From: Rhodospirillales bacterium
GTDB lineage: Bacteria; Pseudomonadota; Alphaproteobacteria; Geminicoccales; Geminicoccaceae
NCBI GenBank assembly: GCA_007131045.1
Contig: SLRI01000655.1
Coordinates: 1-5,887, forward strand
Direction of reading: 5' to 3'
Length of the DNA: 5,887 bases
A model generated the notes under the pieces. That model was not told where the DNA came from, ran no database searches, and worked only from the letters and a program-made list of their open reading frames with translations. Below are positions 1 through 5,769 of this stretch, piece after piece (the stretch's first letter is position 1; every line of letters begins with the position of its first letter). Both the position numbers and the translations under genes were made by a program.

Positions 1-291
1 ACCGCCGAGGAGATCGAGACCACGCTCGACATCGACGAGGACGGCGCCATCGCCGGCATCGGCGGCTGCAACCGCTATTTCGGCTCGCTCGGAGCGGCCG
101 AGGACGGCGTCATCATGATGAGCGAGATCGGCACCACCCGGATGGCCTGCGACGAGCCGATCATGGCCCAGGAGATCGACTACTTTGACGCGCTCGGCCG
201 GGTCACCGGCTTTTCGCTCGAGGACGGCGCCCTCGAGCTCGCCGATCAGGATGGCGAGGTGGTGATCCGGCTCGAGCCCAGGGCCGGGTGA
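1..291 (+). CDS. META/HslJ-domain protein, C-terminal part (5' end outside window)
   Basis: The window opens inside a reading frame that runs in frame 1 for 96 codons to a TGA at 289-291; the start lies upstream. The visible part carries the signature of the META domain (HslJ family, DUF306): GGCNRYFG at residues 21-28 of the fragment, then TTRMAC at 45-50, followed by an acidic and hydrophobic stretch (E59, Y61, F62, L65) and short beta strands to the C-terminus. In E. coli HslJ this domain belongs to a heat-inducible outer-membrane lipoprotein linked to novobiocin resistance; in other proteins it is a small beta-rich domain of unclear function. Whether this protein has a lipoprotein signal or other domains cannot be seen. 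It is separated by 91 bp from the next gene, which has its own strong ribosome binding site. The domain call is solid, but the cellular role is not known. Confidence 0.85.
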   Translation, partial: TAEEIETTLDIDEDGAIAGIGGCNRYFGSLGAAEDGVIMMSEIGTTRMACDEPIMAQEIDYFDALGRVTGFSLEDGALELADQDGEVVIRLEPRAG

Positions 292-370
292 CCCTCGACG
301 AACCGGTCCGCTGTGTTACATCCATAGCGCGGCGCAGCAACGCGGCAGCCGTGCCCATCAACGTGTGCAT

Positions 371-376
371 AGGAGG
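371..376 (+). promoter_or_regulatory. Ribosome binding site AGGAGG that fixes the thioredoxin-fold gene start
   Basis: A perfect AGGAGG lies six bases before the ATG at 383. An in-frame GTG at 365 lies upstream of this site and would place the Shine-Dalgarno inside the coding region, so 383 is preferred. A further ATG at 389 is 12 bases away, which is too far to be the better choice. Confidence 0.85.
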
Positions 377-382
377 ATCGCC

Positions 383-937
383 ATGGCCATGACCACGCCC
401 GAGGCCGAACTCGGCCGCCCCGCCATCCCGTTCAGCCTGCCGAGCACCACGGGCGAGACGGTGACGCTGGAATCGGCCCGCGGCCCCAAGGGCCTGCTCA
501 TCGTCTTCATGTGCAACCACTGCCCCTATGTGAAGGCGATCATCGACCGGCTGATCCGGGACGCCAGGGACCTCGAAGCACTCGGCATCAACACCGTCGC
601 CATCTCCGCCAACGACGCCGACAACTATCCCGACGACAGCTTCGCCAACATGAAGCGCTGGGCCGAGGAGAAGCAGTTCCCCTTCCCCTATCTCTACGAC
701 GAGAGCCAGGAAGTGGCCGCCGCCTACGGTGCCGTCTGCACGCCGGATTTCTTCGGCTACGACGCCGACCTGAAGCTGCACTATCGCGGCCGGCTCGACG
801 AATCGAAACGGGACACCGCCCCCGAGGGCGCCAGGCGCGAGCTCTACGACGCGATGAAAGAGATCGCCGAGACCGGCAAGACCACGATCGAGCAGATCCC
901 GTCGATGGGCTGCTCGATCAAGTGGAAGGCCGCCTAG
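383..937 (+). CDS. Thioredoxin-fold (AhpC/TSA-like) redox protein with CNHC motif
   Basis: The product is 184 residues long with no signal peptide or membrane segment, so it should be cytoplasmic. It opens with a peroxiredoxin/TlpA-like strand pair (GRPAIPFSLPSTTGE, residues 11-25), then a hydrophobic strand (LLIVFM) leading into the redox motif C44-N-H-C47 with PYVK after it. The loop expected to hold the cis-proline is at C119-T-P121, and a conserved-looking C-terminal end, MGCSIKWK, contains C177. This pattern matches the widespread 'thioredoxin family protein' group with an AhpC-TSA/Redoxin domain, whose members are usually about 180-200 residues; length and motifs are complete. The expected chemistry is dithiol-disulfide exchange or thiol-dependent peroxide reduction, but the partner and substrate are unknown. 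C119 and C177 could take part in the cycle (inference). It begins after a strong ribosome binding site and ends six bases before the palindromic element. Confidence 0.93.
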   Translation: MAMTTPEAELGRPAIPFSLPSTTGETVTLESARGPKGLLIVFMCNHCPYVKAIIDRLIRDARDLEALGINTVAISANDADNYPDDSFANMKRWAEEKQFPFPYLYDESQEVAAAYGAVCTPDFFGYDADLKLHYRGRLDESKRDTAPEGARRELYDAMKEIAETGKTTIEQIPSMGCSIKWKAA

Positions 938-955
938 CGAATGCAGAAAAGAAAC

Positions 956-978
956 GCGGGGAGGATGATCCTCCCCGC
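956..978. repeat. Hairpin 1 of the element: 10-bp perfect stem, TGA loop
   Basis: Arm 956-965 (GCGGGGAGGA) is the exact reverse complement of arm 969-978, with TGA at 966-968 between them. On the plus strand it is followed by ACCCC rather than T residues, so it is not a typical plus-strand terminator. On the minus strand it is followed by a T-rich run (complement of 945-954). Confidence 0.9.
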
Positions 979-1018
979 ACCCCACCGAAACTCGAGGGTC
1001 CAAAATTTCGAGGGGGCG
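976..1018. repeat. Central imperfect hairpin of the element
   Basis: CGAAA at 986-990 pairs with TTTCG at 1006-1010, CCCC at 980-983 with GGGG at 1012-1015, and CGC at 976-978 with GCG at 1016-1018. An unpaired A979 and a small internal loop (A984 and C985 opposite A1011) interrupt the stem, and the loop is 15 bases. Its outer three pairs use bases that also belong to hairpins 1 and 2, so the structures compete at their edges. Confidence 0.6.
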
Positions 1019-1048
1019 CGGGGGAAATCATTTCCCCCGCATTCTTTC
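1018..1048 (+). terminator. Hairpin 2 of the element, possible weak intrinsic terminator
   Basis: Arm 1018-1027 (GCGGGGGAAA) is the exact reverse complement of arm 1031-1040, with a TCA loop at 1028-1030. The stem is followed by ATTCTTTC, a broken T-rich run. The hairpin itself is certain; its terminator function is not. The run has interrupting C residues, and ubiD starts only 13 bases after the stem, which leaves no room for a promoter between them. Efficient termination here would therefore silence ubiD unless transcription starts within the element. Confidence 0.4.
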
Positions 1049-1052
1049 TGAA

Positions 1053-2543
1053 ATGGCCTTCGCGGATCTGCGCAGCTTCATTGCACACTTGGAATCGAGG
1101 AACCGCCTCGTTCGGGTGAAGGAGTCGGTCTCGCCGGTCCTCGAGATGACCGAGATCCAGACGCGGCTTCTGGCCGAGAAGGGGCCGGCAGTGCTGTTCG
1201 AGACCGTCGAGGGCTCGTCGATGCCCGTCCTGGTCAACCTTTTCGGCACGGTCGAGCGGGTCGCCTGGGGGATCAACCGCGAGTCGCATGAATTGAAGGC
1301 CGTGGGCGAGATGCTGGCCTTCTTTCGCCAGCCGCAGCCGCCCGAGAGCTTCAAGGAGGCGATGGACCTGGCGCCGCTGATGAAGATTGCGCTCGCCATG
1401 CGCCCCAAGACGGTCAGCCGGGCACCCTGCCAGGAGGTGGTGCTGCGCGGTGCCGAGATCGATCTCGGCCGGCTGCCCGTCCAGACCTGCTGGCCCGGCG
1501 AGCCTGCCCCCCTGATCACCTGGCCGCTCGTCGTCACCAAGGGCCCGACCACGGCGCGCGAAGACAAGTTCAACCTCGGCATCTACCGCATGCAGGTGCT
1601 CGAGCGCGACAAGACCATCATGCGCTGGCTCAAGCACCGGGGTGGAGCGCAGCAGCACCGCCGCTGGAAGGCCGAAAAGCGCGAGCCGCTGCCGGCTGCC
1701 GCCGTGATCGGTGCTGATCCCGGCACCACCATCGCCGCCGTCACCCCGGTCCCCGACACGATGTCGGAATACCAGTTCGCCGGCCTGTTGCGGGGTACAC
1801 GGGTCGAGTTGGTCGACTGCGTCAGCCAACCCCTGAAGGTCCCGGCCACGGCCGAGATCGTGATCGAAGGCGAGGTCAGCCTCGACGAGACGGCCGACGA
1901 GGGGCCTTATGGCGATCACACCGGCTACTACAACTCGGTCGAGCCCTTCCCCACCTTCAAGGTCACGGCGATCACCATGCGCCGCGAGCCGATCTACCTC
2001 TCGACCTTCACAGGGAGACCGCCGGACGAGCCCTCGGTCCTGGGCGAGGCGCTGAACGACGTCTTCCTGCCGCTCTTCCAGCAGCAGTTCCCCGAGGTGG
2101 TCGATTTCTGGCTGCCGCCCGAGGGCTGCTCCTACCGGGTGGCGGTCGTCTCGATCAAGAAGGCCTATCCGGGCCACGCCAAGCGCGTCATGATGGGCGT
2201 CTGGTCGTATCTGCGGCAGTTCATGTACACCAAGTTCGTCATCGTGGTGGACGATGATATCGACGCCCGCTCCTGGGACGACGTCATCTGGGCGATCTCG
2301 ACCCGGGTCGATCCGGGCCGCGATCTCACCGTGATCGAGGGCACGCCGATCGACTATCTCGACTTCGCCTCGCCGGAGTCCGGCCTCGGCGGCAAGCTCG
2401 GCATCGACGCCACCGACAAGTGGCCGCCCGAGACGCATCGCGAGTGGGGACAGAAGATCCGCATGGCCGACGACATCGTGACCAAGGTGACCGAGAAGTG
2501 GGGCCGCCTCGGCCTGCCCGGCAGCGGGAAGCCGATCTGGTGA
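1053..2543 (+). CDS. ubiD: 4-hydroxy-3-polyprenylbenzoate decarboxylase UbiD
   Basis: UbiD removes the ring carboxylate of 4-hydroxy-3-polyprenylbenzoate in ubiquinone synthesis, using prenylated FMN made by UbiX (not in this window) and a divalent metal. The 496-residue product matches the length of E. coli UbiD (about 497) and, from memory, resembles it along its whole length. Visible family marks are: N-terminal FADLRSFIAHLE; APCQE near 125; TCWPGEPAPLITWPL at 145-159; cofactor/metal segment NLGIYRMQ at 174-181 (N174, R179); KHRGG with H195; E272 in IEGE; DEGPYGDHTGYY at 282-293, with E283 and D288 completing the Arg-Glu-Asp catalytic set; TGRPPDEP at 320-327; and DATDKWPPE near the C-terminus. 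The ATG at 1053 fits the family N-terminus, but no Shine-Dalgarno is visible; the preceding bases belong to the palindromic element. The stop overlaps the next gene's GTG. No defect is seen. Confidence 0.96.
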   Translation: MAFADLRSFIAHLESRNRLVRVKESVSPVLEMTEIQTRLLAEKGPAVLFETVEGSSMPVLVNLFGTVERVAWGINRESHELKAVGEMLAFFRQPQPPESFKEAMDLAPLMKIALAMRPKTVSRAPCQEVVLRGAEIDLGRLPVQTCWPGEPAPLITWPLVVTKGPTTAREDKFNLGIYRMQVLERDKTIMRWLKHRGGAQQHRRWKAEKREPLPAAAVIGADPGTTIAAVTPVPDTMSEYQFAGLLRGTRVELVDCVSQPLKVPATAEIVIEGEVSLDETADEGPYGDHTGYYNSVEPFPTFKVTAITMRREPIYLSTFTGRPPDEPSVLGEALNDVFLPLFQQQFPEVVDFWLPPEGCSYRVAVVSIKKAYPGHAKRVMMGVWSYLRQFMYTKFVIVVDDDIDARSWDDVIWAISTRVDPGRDLTVIEGTPIDYLDFASPESGLGGKLGIDATDKWPPETHREWGQKIRMADDIVTKVTEKWGRLGLPGSGKPIW

Positions 2544-3379
2544 GCCTCGACCTCGATCCGTTGCAGAAGCACCTCCGCCGCGCCGTGCTCGATGCCGGCG
2601 TGATCGCCATGGAAGCGTTCGGTCAGGGCGGCAGGTCGTGGGAGAAATCGCCGGGCCAAGTCCTGACCGAGACCGATCTCGCGGTCGACAACGCCTTGAA
2701 GAGAAGTCTCGGCGAGGCGCTGCCGACCGCCGCCTGGCTCTCGGAGGAGACCAAGGAGGACGGCCGCCGGCACGGCAGCACCCATGTCTGGGTGGTCGAC
2801 CCGATCGACGGCACCCGCAGCTTCGCCAAGGGCCTGCCCGAGTTCACCATCTCCGTGGGCCTGGTCGAAGCCGGCCGGCCGGTCCTCGCCTGCCTGCTCA
2901 ACCCCGCCACCGGCGAATGCTTCGAGGCGAGACGCGGCGCCGGCGCCACCCTCAACGACCACCCGCTCCGGGTCGACGAGCCCGAGGAGCCGCGCACCGC
3001 GCGCATCGTCTTGAGCGCCGGCGAACGCAAGGCCCGCGACTTCCGCCCGTTCTTCCCCGAGGCCCGGGTCAGCACGATCGGCTCGCTCGCCTACAAGATA
3101 GCACTGGTGGCATCCGGCCGCTTCGACGCCTACTTCTCCTGGCGCCGCAGCCACGACTGGGACATCGCAGCCGCCCTCTTGATCCTGGAAGAAGCCGGCG
3201 GCAAGGCCACCGACCGGGCCGGCCAGCCGCTCGCTCTGAACCGCCAGAGCCTGTTGCACCAGGGCCTGATCGCAGCCCCTCCCCGCCTGCACGACCACCT
3301 CGAAGAGATCTCCCGAACTCGGCTCGAAAGCCGCAAGACGGACGATCCGACCTTGCCCCTGGCGGCCAGCCCGCGATAA
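2540..3379 (+). CDS. Inositol monophosphatase superfamily phosphatase (SuhB/CysQ-like)
   Basis: The product is 279 residues, typical for this family of Mg2+-dependent, Li+-sensitive phosphatases that act on inositol phosphates, 3'-phosphoadenosine phosphates or related sugar phosphates. Metal-site motifs are present in order: TETD (D46), SEE (E69/E70), DPIDGTRSF at 88-96 (D88, D91, G92, T93) and SHDWDIAAA at 204-212 (D206, D208), followed by LILEEAGGKATD. The start chosen is GTG at 2540, which overlaps the ubiD stop as GTGA and has GGGAAG at 2526-2531 as a weak ribosome binding site; this suggests translational coupling. The frame stays open further upstream inside ubiD, but that extension has no family similarity. 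The last 25 or so residues are a charged tail. Substrate is unresolved: the motif after DPIDGT is neither clearly CysQ (usually KEF) nor HisN-like, so I give no symbol. Confidence 0.92.
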   Translation: MSLDLDPLQKHLRRAVLDAGVIAMEAFGQGGRSWEKSPGQVLTETDLAVDNALKRSLGEALPTAAWLSEETKEDGRRHGSTHVWVVDPIDGTRSFAKGLPEFTISVGLVEAGRPVLACLLNPATGECFEARRGAGATLNDHPLRVDEPEEPRTARIVLSAGERKARDFRPFFPEARVSTIGSLAYKIALVASGRFDAYFSWRRSHDWDIAAALLILEEAGGKATDRAGQPLALNRQSLLHQGLIAAPPRLHDHLEEISRTRLESRKTDDPTLPLAASPR

Positions 3380-3422
3380 GCGATAGCGCAACGCCGGGGT
3401 ACGGCCGGCCCATAACGAGCAC

Positions 3423-3427
3423 AGGGA
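3423..3427 (+). promoter_or_regulatory. Ribosome binding site AGGGA of the Ldh_2-family gene
   Basis: AGGGA sits six bases before the ATG at 3434, in the 54-base gap after the phosphatase gene. The rest of the gap shows no convincing terminator or promoter, so read-through from ubiD is possible. Confidence 0.55.
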
Positions 3428-3433
3428 CCCATC

Positions 3434-4513
3434 ATGCAAACGCTGCCCGCCGAAGCGCTCGAGCGCCTCGCCTTCGCCACGATGTCGGCCCTGGGCTCGG
3501 CGGACGAAGAGGCCCTGATCGTCGCCAGGCACCTGGCGCTCGCCAACCTCTCCGGCCACGACAGCCACGGCGTGGGCATGCTGCCGGACTATGTCCGCCT
3601 CGCCCTCGATGGCCTGCTCGTCCCCAACCAGAGCCTCGATACCCTGGTCGATTTCGGCGCGCTGCTGCTCTTCGACGCCAAGCGCGGGGTGGGCCAGGCG
3701 ATGATCACGGCAGCGACGAAAGCCGGCATTGGGCGCGCCCGGGAGCAGGGCTGTTGCGTCTTCGGGGTGCGTGACGCCGCCCATATCGGCCGGGTCGGCC
3801 ACTATGCCGAGGATTGCGCCGCAGCCGGGATGACCGGCATCTTCTTCGTCAACGTGGCCGACCACCAGCCGCACCAGGCGCCCTTCGGCTGCAGCGACGC
3901 CAGGCTCGGCACCAACCCCTTCGCCGTGGCCGTGCCCGGCAGCGACGGCCCCGCCGCCGTCCTCGACATGGCAACCAGTGCGATCGCCTTCGGCAAGGCC
4001 CGGGTCGCCCGCAACAAGGGCGTGCCGGTGCCCCCCGATACCGTGATCGACGAGGGTGGCCGCCCGACCACCGACCCGACCGCCCTCGTCGACGAGCGCC
4101 GTGGCGCCTTGAAGGCCTTCGGCCAGCACAAGGGCTCGGGCCTCGCCGTCTTCTGCGAACTCCTCGGTGCTGCCCTCACCGGCGGGCAGACCGTCCAGCC
4201 CGAGCATCCGCGCAAGGGCGGCATCCTGAACAGCGTCCTCGGCATCGTCATCGACAGCGCGAGGTTCGGCGAGCGCGATGCGATCGGCCGCGAGTTCGAG
4301 GCGGTCAAGGACTGGATTCGGGCGTCCGCACCCGCACCCGGCATCGACAAGGTCCGCATCCCCGGCGAGCCCGAGCTGGAAAACCGGGCAGCGCGCAGCA
4401 GGACCGGCGTGCCGCTCGACCCCAAGAGCCTCGACGACATCCTGGCCGCCGCCACCACCGCCGGCGTGGGCGCAGTGCTCCTCGACGAGCTCCGCGCCGC
4501 CTATCGCGCATGA
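3434..4513 (+). CDS. Ldh_2-family 2-hydroxyacid dehydrogenase (YbiC/HcxB-like)
   Basis: This 359-residue protein belongs to the malate/L-lactate dehydrogenase family 2 (PF02615), NAD(P)-dependent enzymes that interconvert 2-oxo acids and 2-hydroxy acids and are unrelated to classical lactate dehydrogenases. Marks in order: NLSGHDSHGVGMLPDYV at 39-53 (H42, H45), AAHIGRVGHYAE at 115-126 (H117, H123), QAPFG at 148-152, GTNPFAVAVPG at 159-169, DMATSAIAFGKARV at 178-191, KGVPVPPD at 195-202, and HKGSGLAVFCELLGAALTGG at 232-251. From memory, the GHDSHG-GM-P-YVR and ATSAIAFGK-RVA-KGVPVPP segments are especially close to E. coli YbiC (HcxB), reported to act on several 2-oxo acids. Length is normal for the family, and no signal peptide is seen, so it is cytoplasmic. 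Its TGA overlaps the ATG of the following FAD oxidoreductase. Family is certain; exact substrate is not. Confidence 0.94.
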   Translation: MQTLPAEALERLAFATMSALGSADEEALIVARHLALANLSGHDSHGVGMLPDYVRLALDGLLVPNQSLDTLVDFGALLLFDAKRGVGQAMITAATKAGIGRAREQGCCVFGVRDAAHIGRVGHYAEDCAAAGMTGIFFVNVADHQPHQAPFGCSDARLGTNPFAVAVPGSDGPAAVLDMATSAIAFGKARVARNKGVPVPPDTVIDEGGRPTTDPTALVDERRGALKAFGQHKGSGLAVFCELLGAALTGGQTVQPEHPRKGGILNSVLGIVIDSARFGERDAIGREFEAVKDWIRASAPAPGIDKVRIPGEPELENRAARSRTGVPLDPKSLDDILAAATTAGVGAVLLDELRAAYRA

Positions 4514-5625
4514 CCGAGCACGTCGAAGCCGTCGTCGTCGGGGCCGGGGTGGTCGGGCTGGCCGTGGCCCGGGCACTGGCCCTCGCCGGTCGCGAGGTGA
4601 TCGTCCTCGAGCGCCACGGCCTGATCGGCAGCGAAACCTCCTCGCGCAACAGCGAGGTGATCCACGCCGGGATCTACTATCCGACCGGCAGCCTGAAGGC
4701 GAAGCTCTGCGTCGAAGGCAAGCACCAGCTCTACGCCTATTGCCGGGAACGCGGCATCCCGCACGAAGCTTGCGGCAAGCTGATCGTGGCGACCAGCGAA
4801 GCGCAACTGGAGGACCTGCTGCGGATTCAGAAGAAAGCCGCCGAGAACGGCGTTCTCGACCTCGAGCTCTGGGATGCCGAGAGGGCCCGGGCGCTCGAGC
4901 CCGCGCTTTCCTGCACCGGCGCCTTGTGGTCACCGTCCACCGGCATCATCGACAGCCACGCCCTGATGCTGGCCTTCGAGGGTGACCTCGAGGACGCGGG
5001 CGGCATGATCGCCTTTCACGCCAGCCTCGAGCGCGCCGCGGTCATCCCCGAAGGTTTCGAGCTCGGGGTCGGCGGCGAGGCGCCGATGGACCTCACCTGC
5101 AACATCCTGGTCAACAGCGCCGGCCTCGAGGCCCCGGCCCTCGCCCGCAAAATCGAAGGCTACGACGAGGCCTCGGCTCCCACGGCCTACTACTGCAAGG
5201 GCAGCTACTACACGCTCGAGGGCAAGAGCCCGTTCTCCCGGCTGATCTACCCCGTCCCCGAGGCTGCCGGCCTCGGCGTCCACGTCACCATCGACATGGG
5301 CGGGCAATGCCGGTTCGGCCCGGACACCGAGTGGATCGAGACGATTGACTACGACGTCGACCCGAAACGCGCCGACGTCTTCTACGAGGCCGTCCGCCGC
5401 TACTGGCCGGACCTGCCGGCGGGCGCCCTGGCCCCGGGCTACGCCGGCATCCGCCCGAAGACCCAGCCCAAGGGCGTCGCATCCGCCGACTTCACCATCC
5501 AGACCCCGGCCGACCACGGCATCCCGGGCCTCGTCAACCTCTTCGGCATCGAAAGTCCCGGGCTCACGGCGTCGCTCGCCATCGGCGAGGCGGTGGCGGC
5601 GGCGCTGGGCGAGGCGTCCGCTTGA
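4510..5625 (+). CDS. FAD-dependent oxidoreductase, L-2-hydroxyglutarate dehydrogenase/oxidase (LhgO)-like
   Basis: The ATG at 4510 overlaps the stop of the Ldh_2 gene as ATGA, giving a 371-residue protein; the open frame upstream of this ATG is a shadow inside the neighbour. It is a DAO-fold flavoprotein: VVVGAGVVGLAVARAL at 8-23 is the Rossmann FAD motif (G11, G13, G16), with E34 at the end of the second strand for the ribose. SSRNSEVIHAGIYYP at 44-58 and SLKAKLCVEG at 61-70 are hallmark segments of the L-2-hydroxyglutarate dehydrogenase group. Later marks are SPSTGIIDSH at 141-150, VNSAGLEAP at 201-209, YPVPE at 247-251, YAGIRPK at 311-317 and GIESPGLTASLAIGEAV at 346-362. Relatives oxidise L-2-hydroxyglutarate to 2-oxoglutarate and pass electrons to oxygen or quinone. 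E. coli LhgO is about 50 residues longer, so another 2-hydroxy acid substrate is possible. No transmembrane segment is seen. Confidence 0.92.
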   Translation: MTEHVEAVVVGAGVVGLAVARALALAGREVIVLERHGLIGSETSSRNSEVIHAGIYYPTGSLKAKLCVEGKHQLYAYCRERGIPHEACGKLIVATSEAQLEDLLRIQKKAAENGVLDLELWDAERARALEPALSCTGALWSPSTGIIDSHALMLAFEGDLEDAGGMIAFHASLERAAVIPEGFELGVGGEAPMDLTCNILVNSAGLEAPALARKIEGYDEASAPTAYYCKGSYYTLEGKSPFSRLIYPVPEAAGLGVHVTIDMGGQCRFGPDTEWIETIDYDVDPKRADVFYEAVRRYWPDLPAGALAPGYAGIRPKTQPKGVASADFTIQTPADHGIPGLVNLFGIESPGLTASLAIGEAVAAALGEASA

Positions 5626-5736
5626 CCGGTCGGGCGCTCGTGTGGCGATGAACCTCACGCCGTTGTGATCGGCCGGGCAGCTGGCGAGACGACCTCGGTT
5701 TGTTAGGGTCAGGGCGTGCGGTCGGTGACTGTCGGC

Positions 5737-5757
5737 CGCTCGATCCATCCACGAGCG
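5737..5757. repeat. Small inverted repeat before the exported-protein gene
   Basis: CGCTCG at 5737-5742 and CGAGCG at 5752-5757 are perfect inverted copies around a 9-base loop (5743-5751). The hairpin ends two bases before the GGAGG ribosome binding site of the next gene. It could be a leader hairpin or operator half-sites, or chance in GC-rich DNA. A direct repeat of GTCGG lies just upstream at 5721-5725 and 5731-5735. Confidence 0.4.
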
Positions 5758-5759
5758 AC

Positions 5760-5764
5760 GGAGG
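5760..5764 (+). promoter_or_regulatory. Ribosome binding site GGAGG of the exported-protein gene
   Basis: GGAGG sits five bases before the ATG at 5770 within a longer purine run (5760-5770), supporting that start. The 144-base gap (5626-5769) upstream presumably also carries the promoter, but no clear -35/-10 pair is recognisable. Confidence 0.75.
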
Positions 5765-5769
5765 GGGAG

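Larger units (their letters stand above)
944..1050. repeat. Composite palindromic element with inverted ends (REP/BIME- or MITE-like)
   Basis: This stretch fills almost the entire gap between the thioredoxin-fold gene and ubiD. Its ends are inverted copies: CAGAAAAGAA at 944-953 matches TTCTTTCTG at 1042-1050 with one base deleted. Inside lie two 10-bp perfect hairpins (956-978 and 1018-1040). Their arms share GCGGGG but differ at three positions, with the difference matched in the partner arm each time. Their loops, TGA and TCA, are reverse complements, so the two hairpins are in opposite orientation. The middle holds a weaker hairpin and a direct repeat TCGAGGG (992-998 and 1008-1014). No open reading frame of interest lies in it. 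The architecture resembles bacterial REP doublets (BIMEs) or a very small non-autonomous inverted-repeat element; copy number in the genome cannot be judged here. Transcribed from either strand, the outer hairpins would be followed by a T-rich run, so a bidirectional terminator is an alternative reading. Confidence 0.8.

Noticed and set aside
295..322. Possible promoter (TCGACG and TTACAT/TACATC) before the thioredoxin-fold gene
   Set aside because: The spacing is 15-16 bases and the matches to consensus are poor; it is too weak to annotate from sequence alone.
365..382. Upstream GTG start for the thioredoxin-fold gene
   Set aside because: The perfect AGGAGG at 371-376 would fall inside the coding region; the ATG at 383 has ideal spacing from it.
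203..1003. Minus-strand open frame opposite the thioredoxin-fold gene
   Set aside because: It crosses two real genes and an intergenic gap on the other strand, and its Gly/Val-rich translation shows no domain.
944..1050. CRISPR repeat or tRNA-like structure
   Set aside because: There is no regular repeat-spacer series, and the fold has no cloverleaf or anticodon arm; it is built from stacked hairpins with inverted ends.
918..2438. Minus-strand open frame of 506 codons over ubiD
   Set aside because: It is antisense to well-supported UbiD coding sequence, has low-complexity composition rich in Asp, Arg, Gly and Leu, and runs through the palindromic element.
2354..4933. Long open frame of 859 codons on the minus strand
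   Set aside because: It lies opposite ubiD, the phosphatase, the Ldh_2 gene and the FAD oxidoreductase, all of which have clear family motifs. Its translation is Arg/Gly/Ala-rich with no recognisable domain, as expected of antisense frames in GC-rich DNA.
5663..5704. TTGTGA and TTGTTA as a promoter for the exported-protein gene
   Set aside because: The boxes are about 30 bases apart, which is not a workable sigma-70 spacing.
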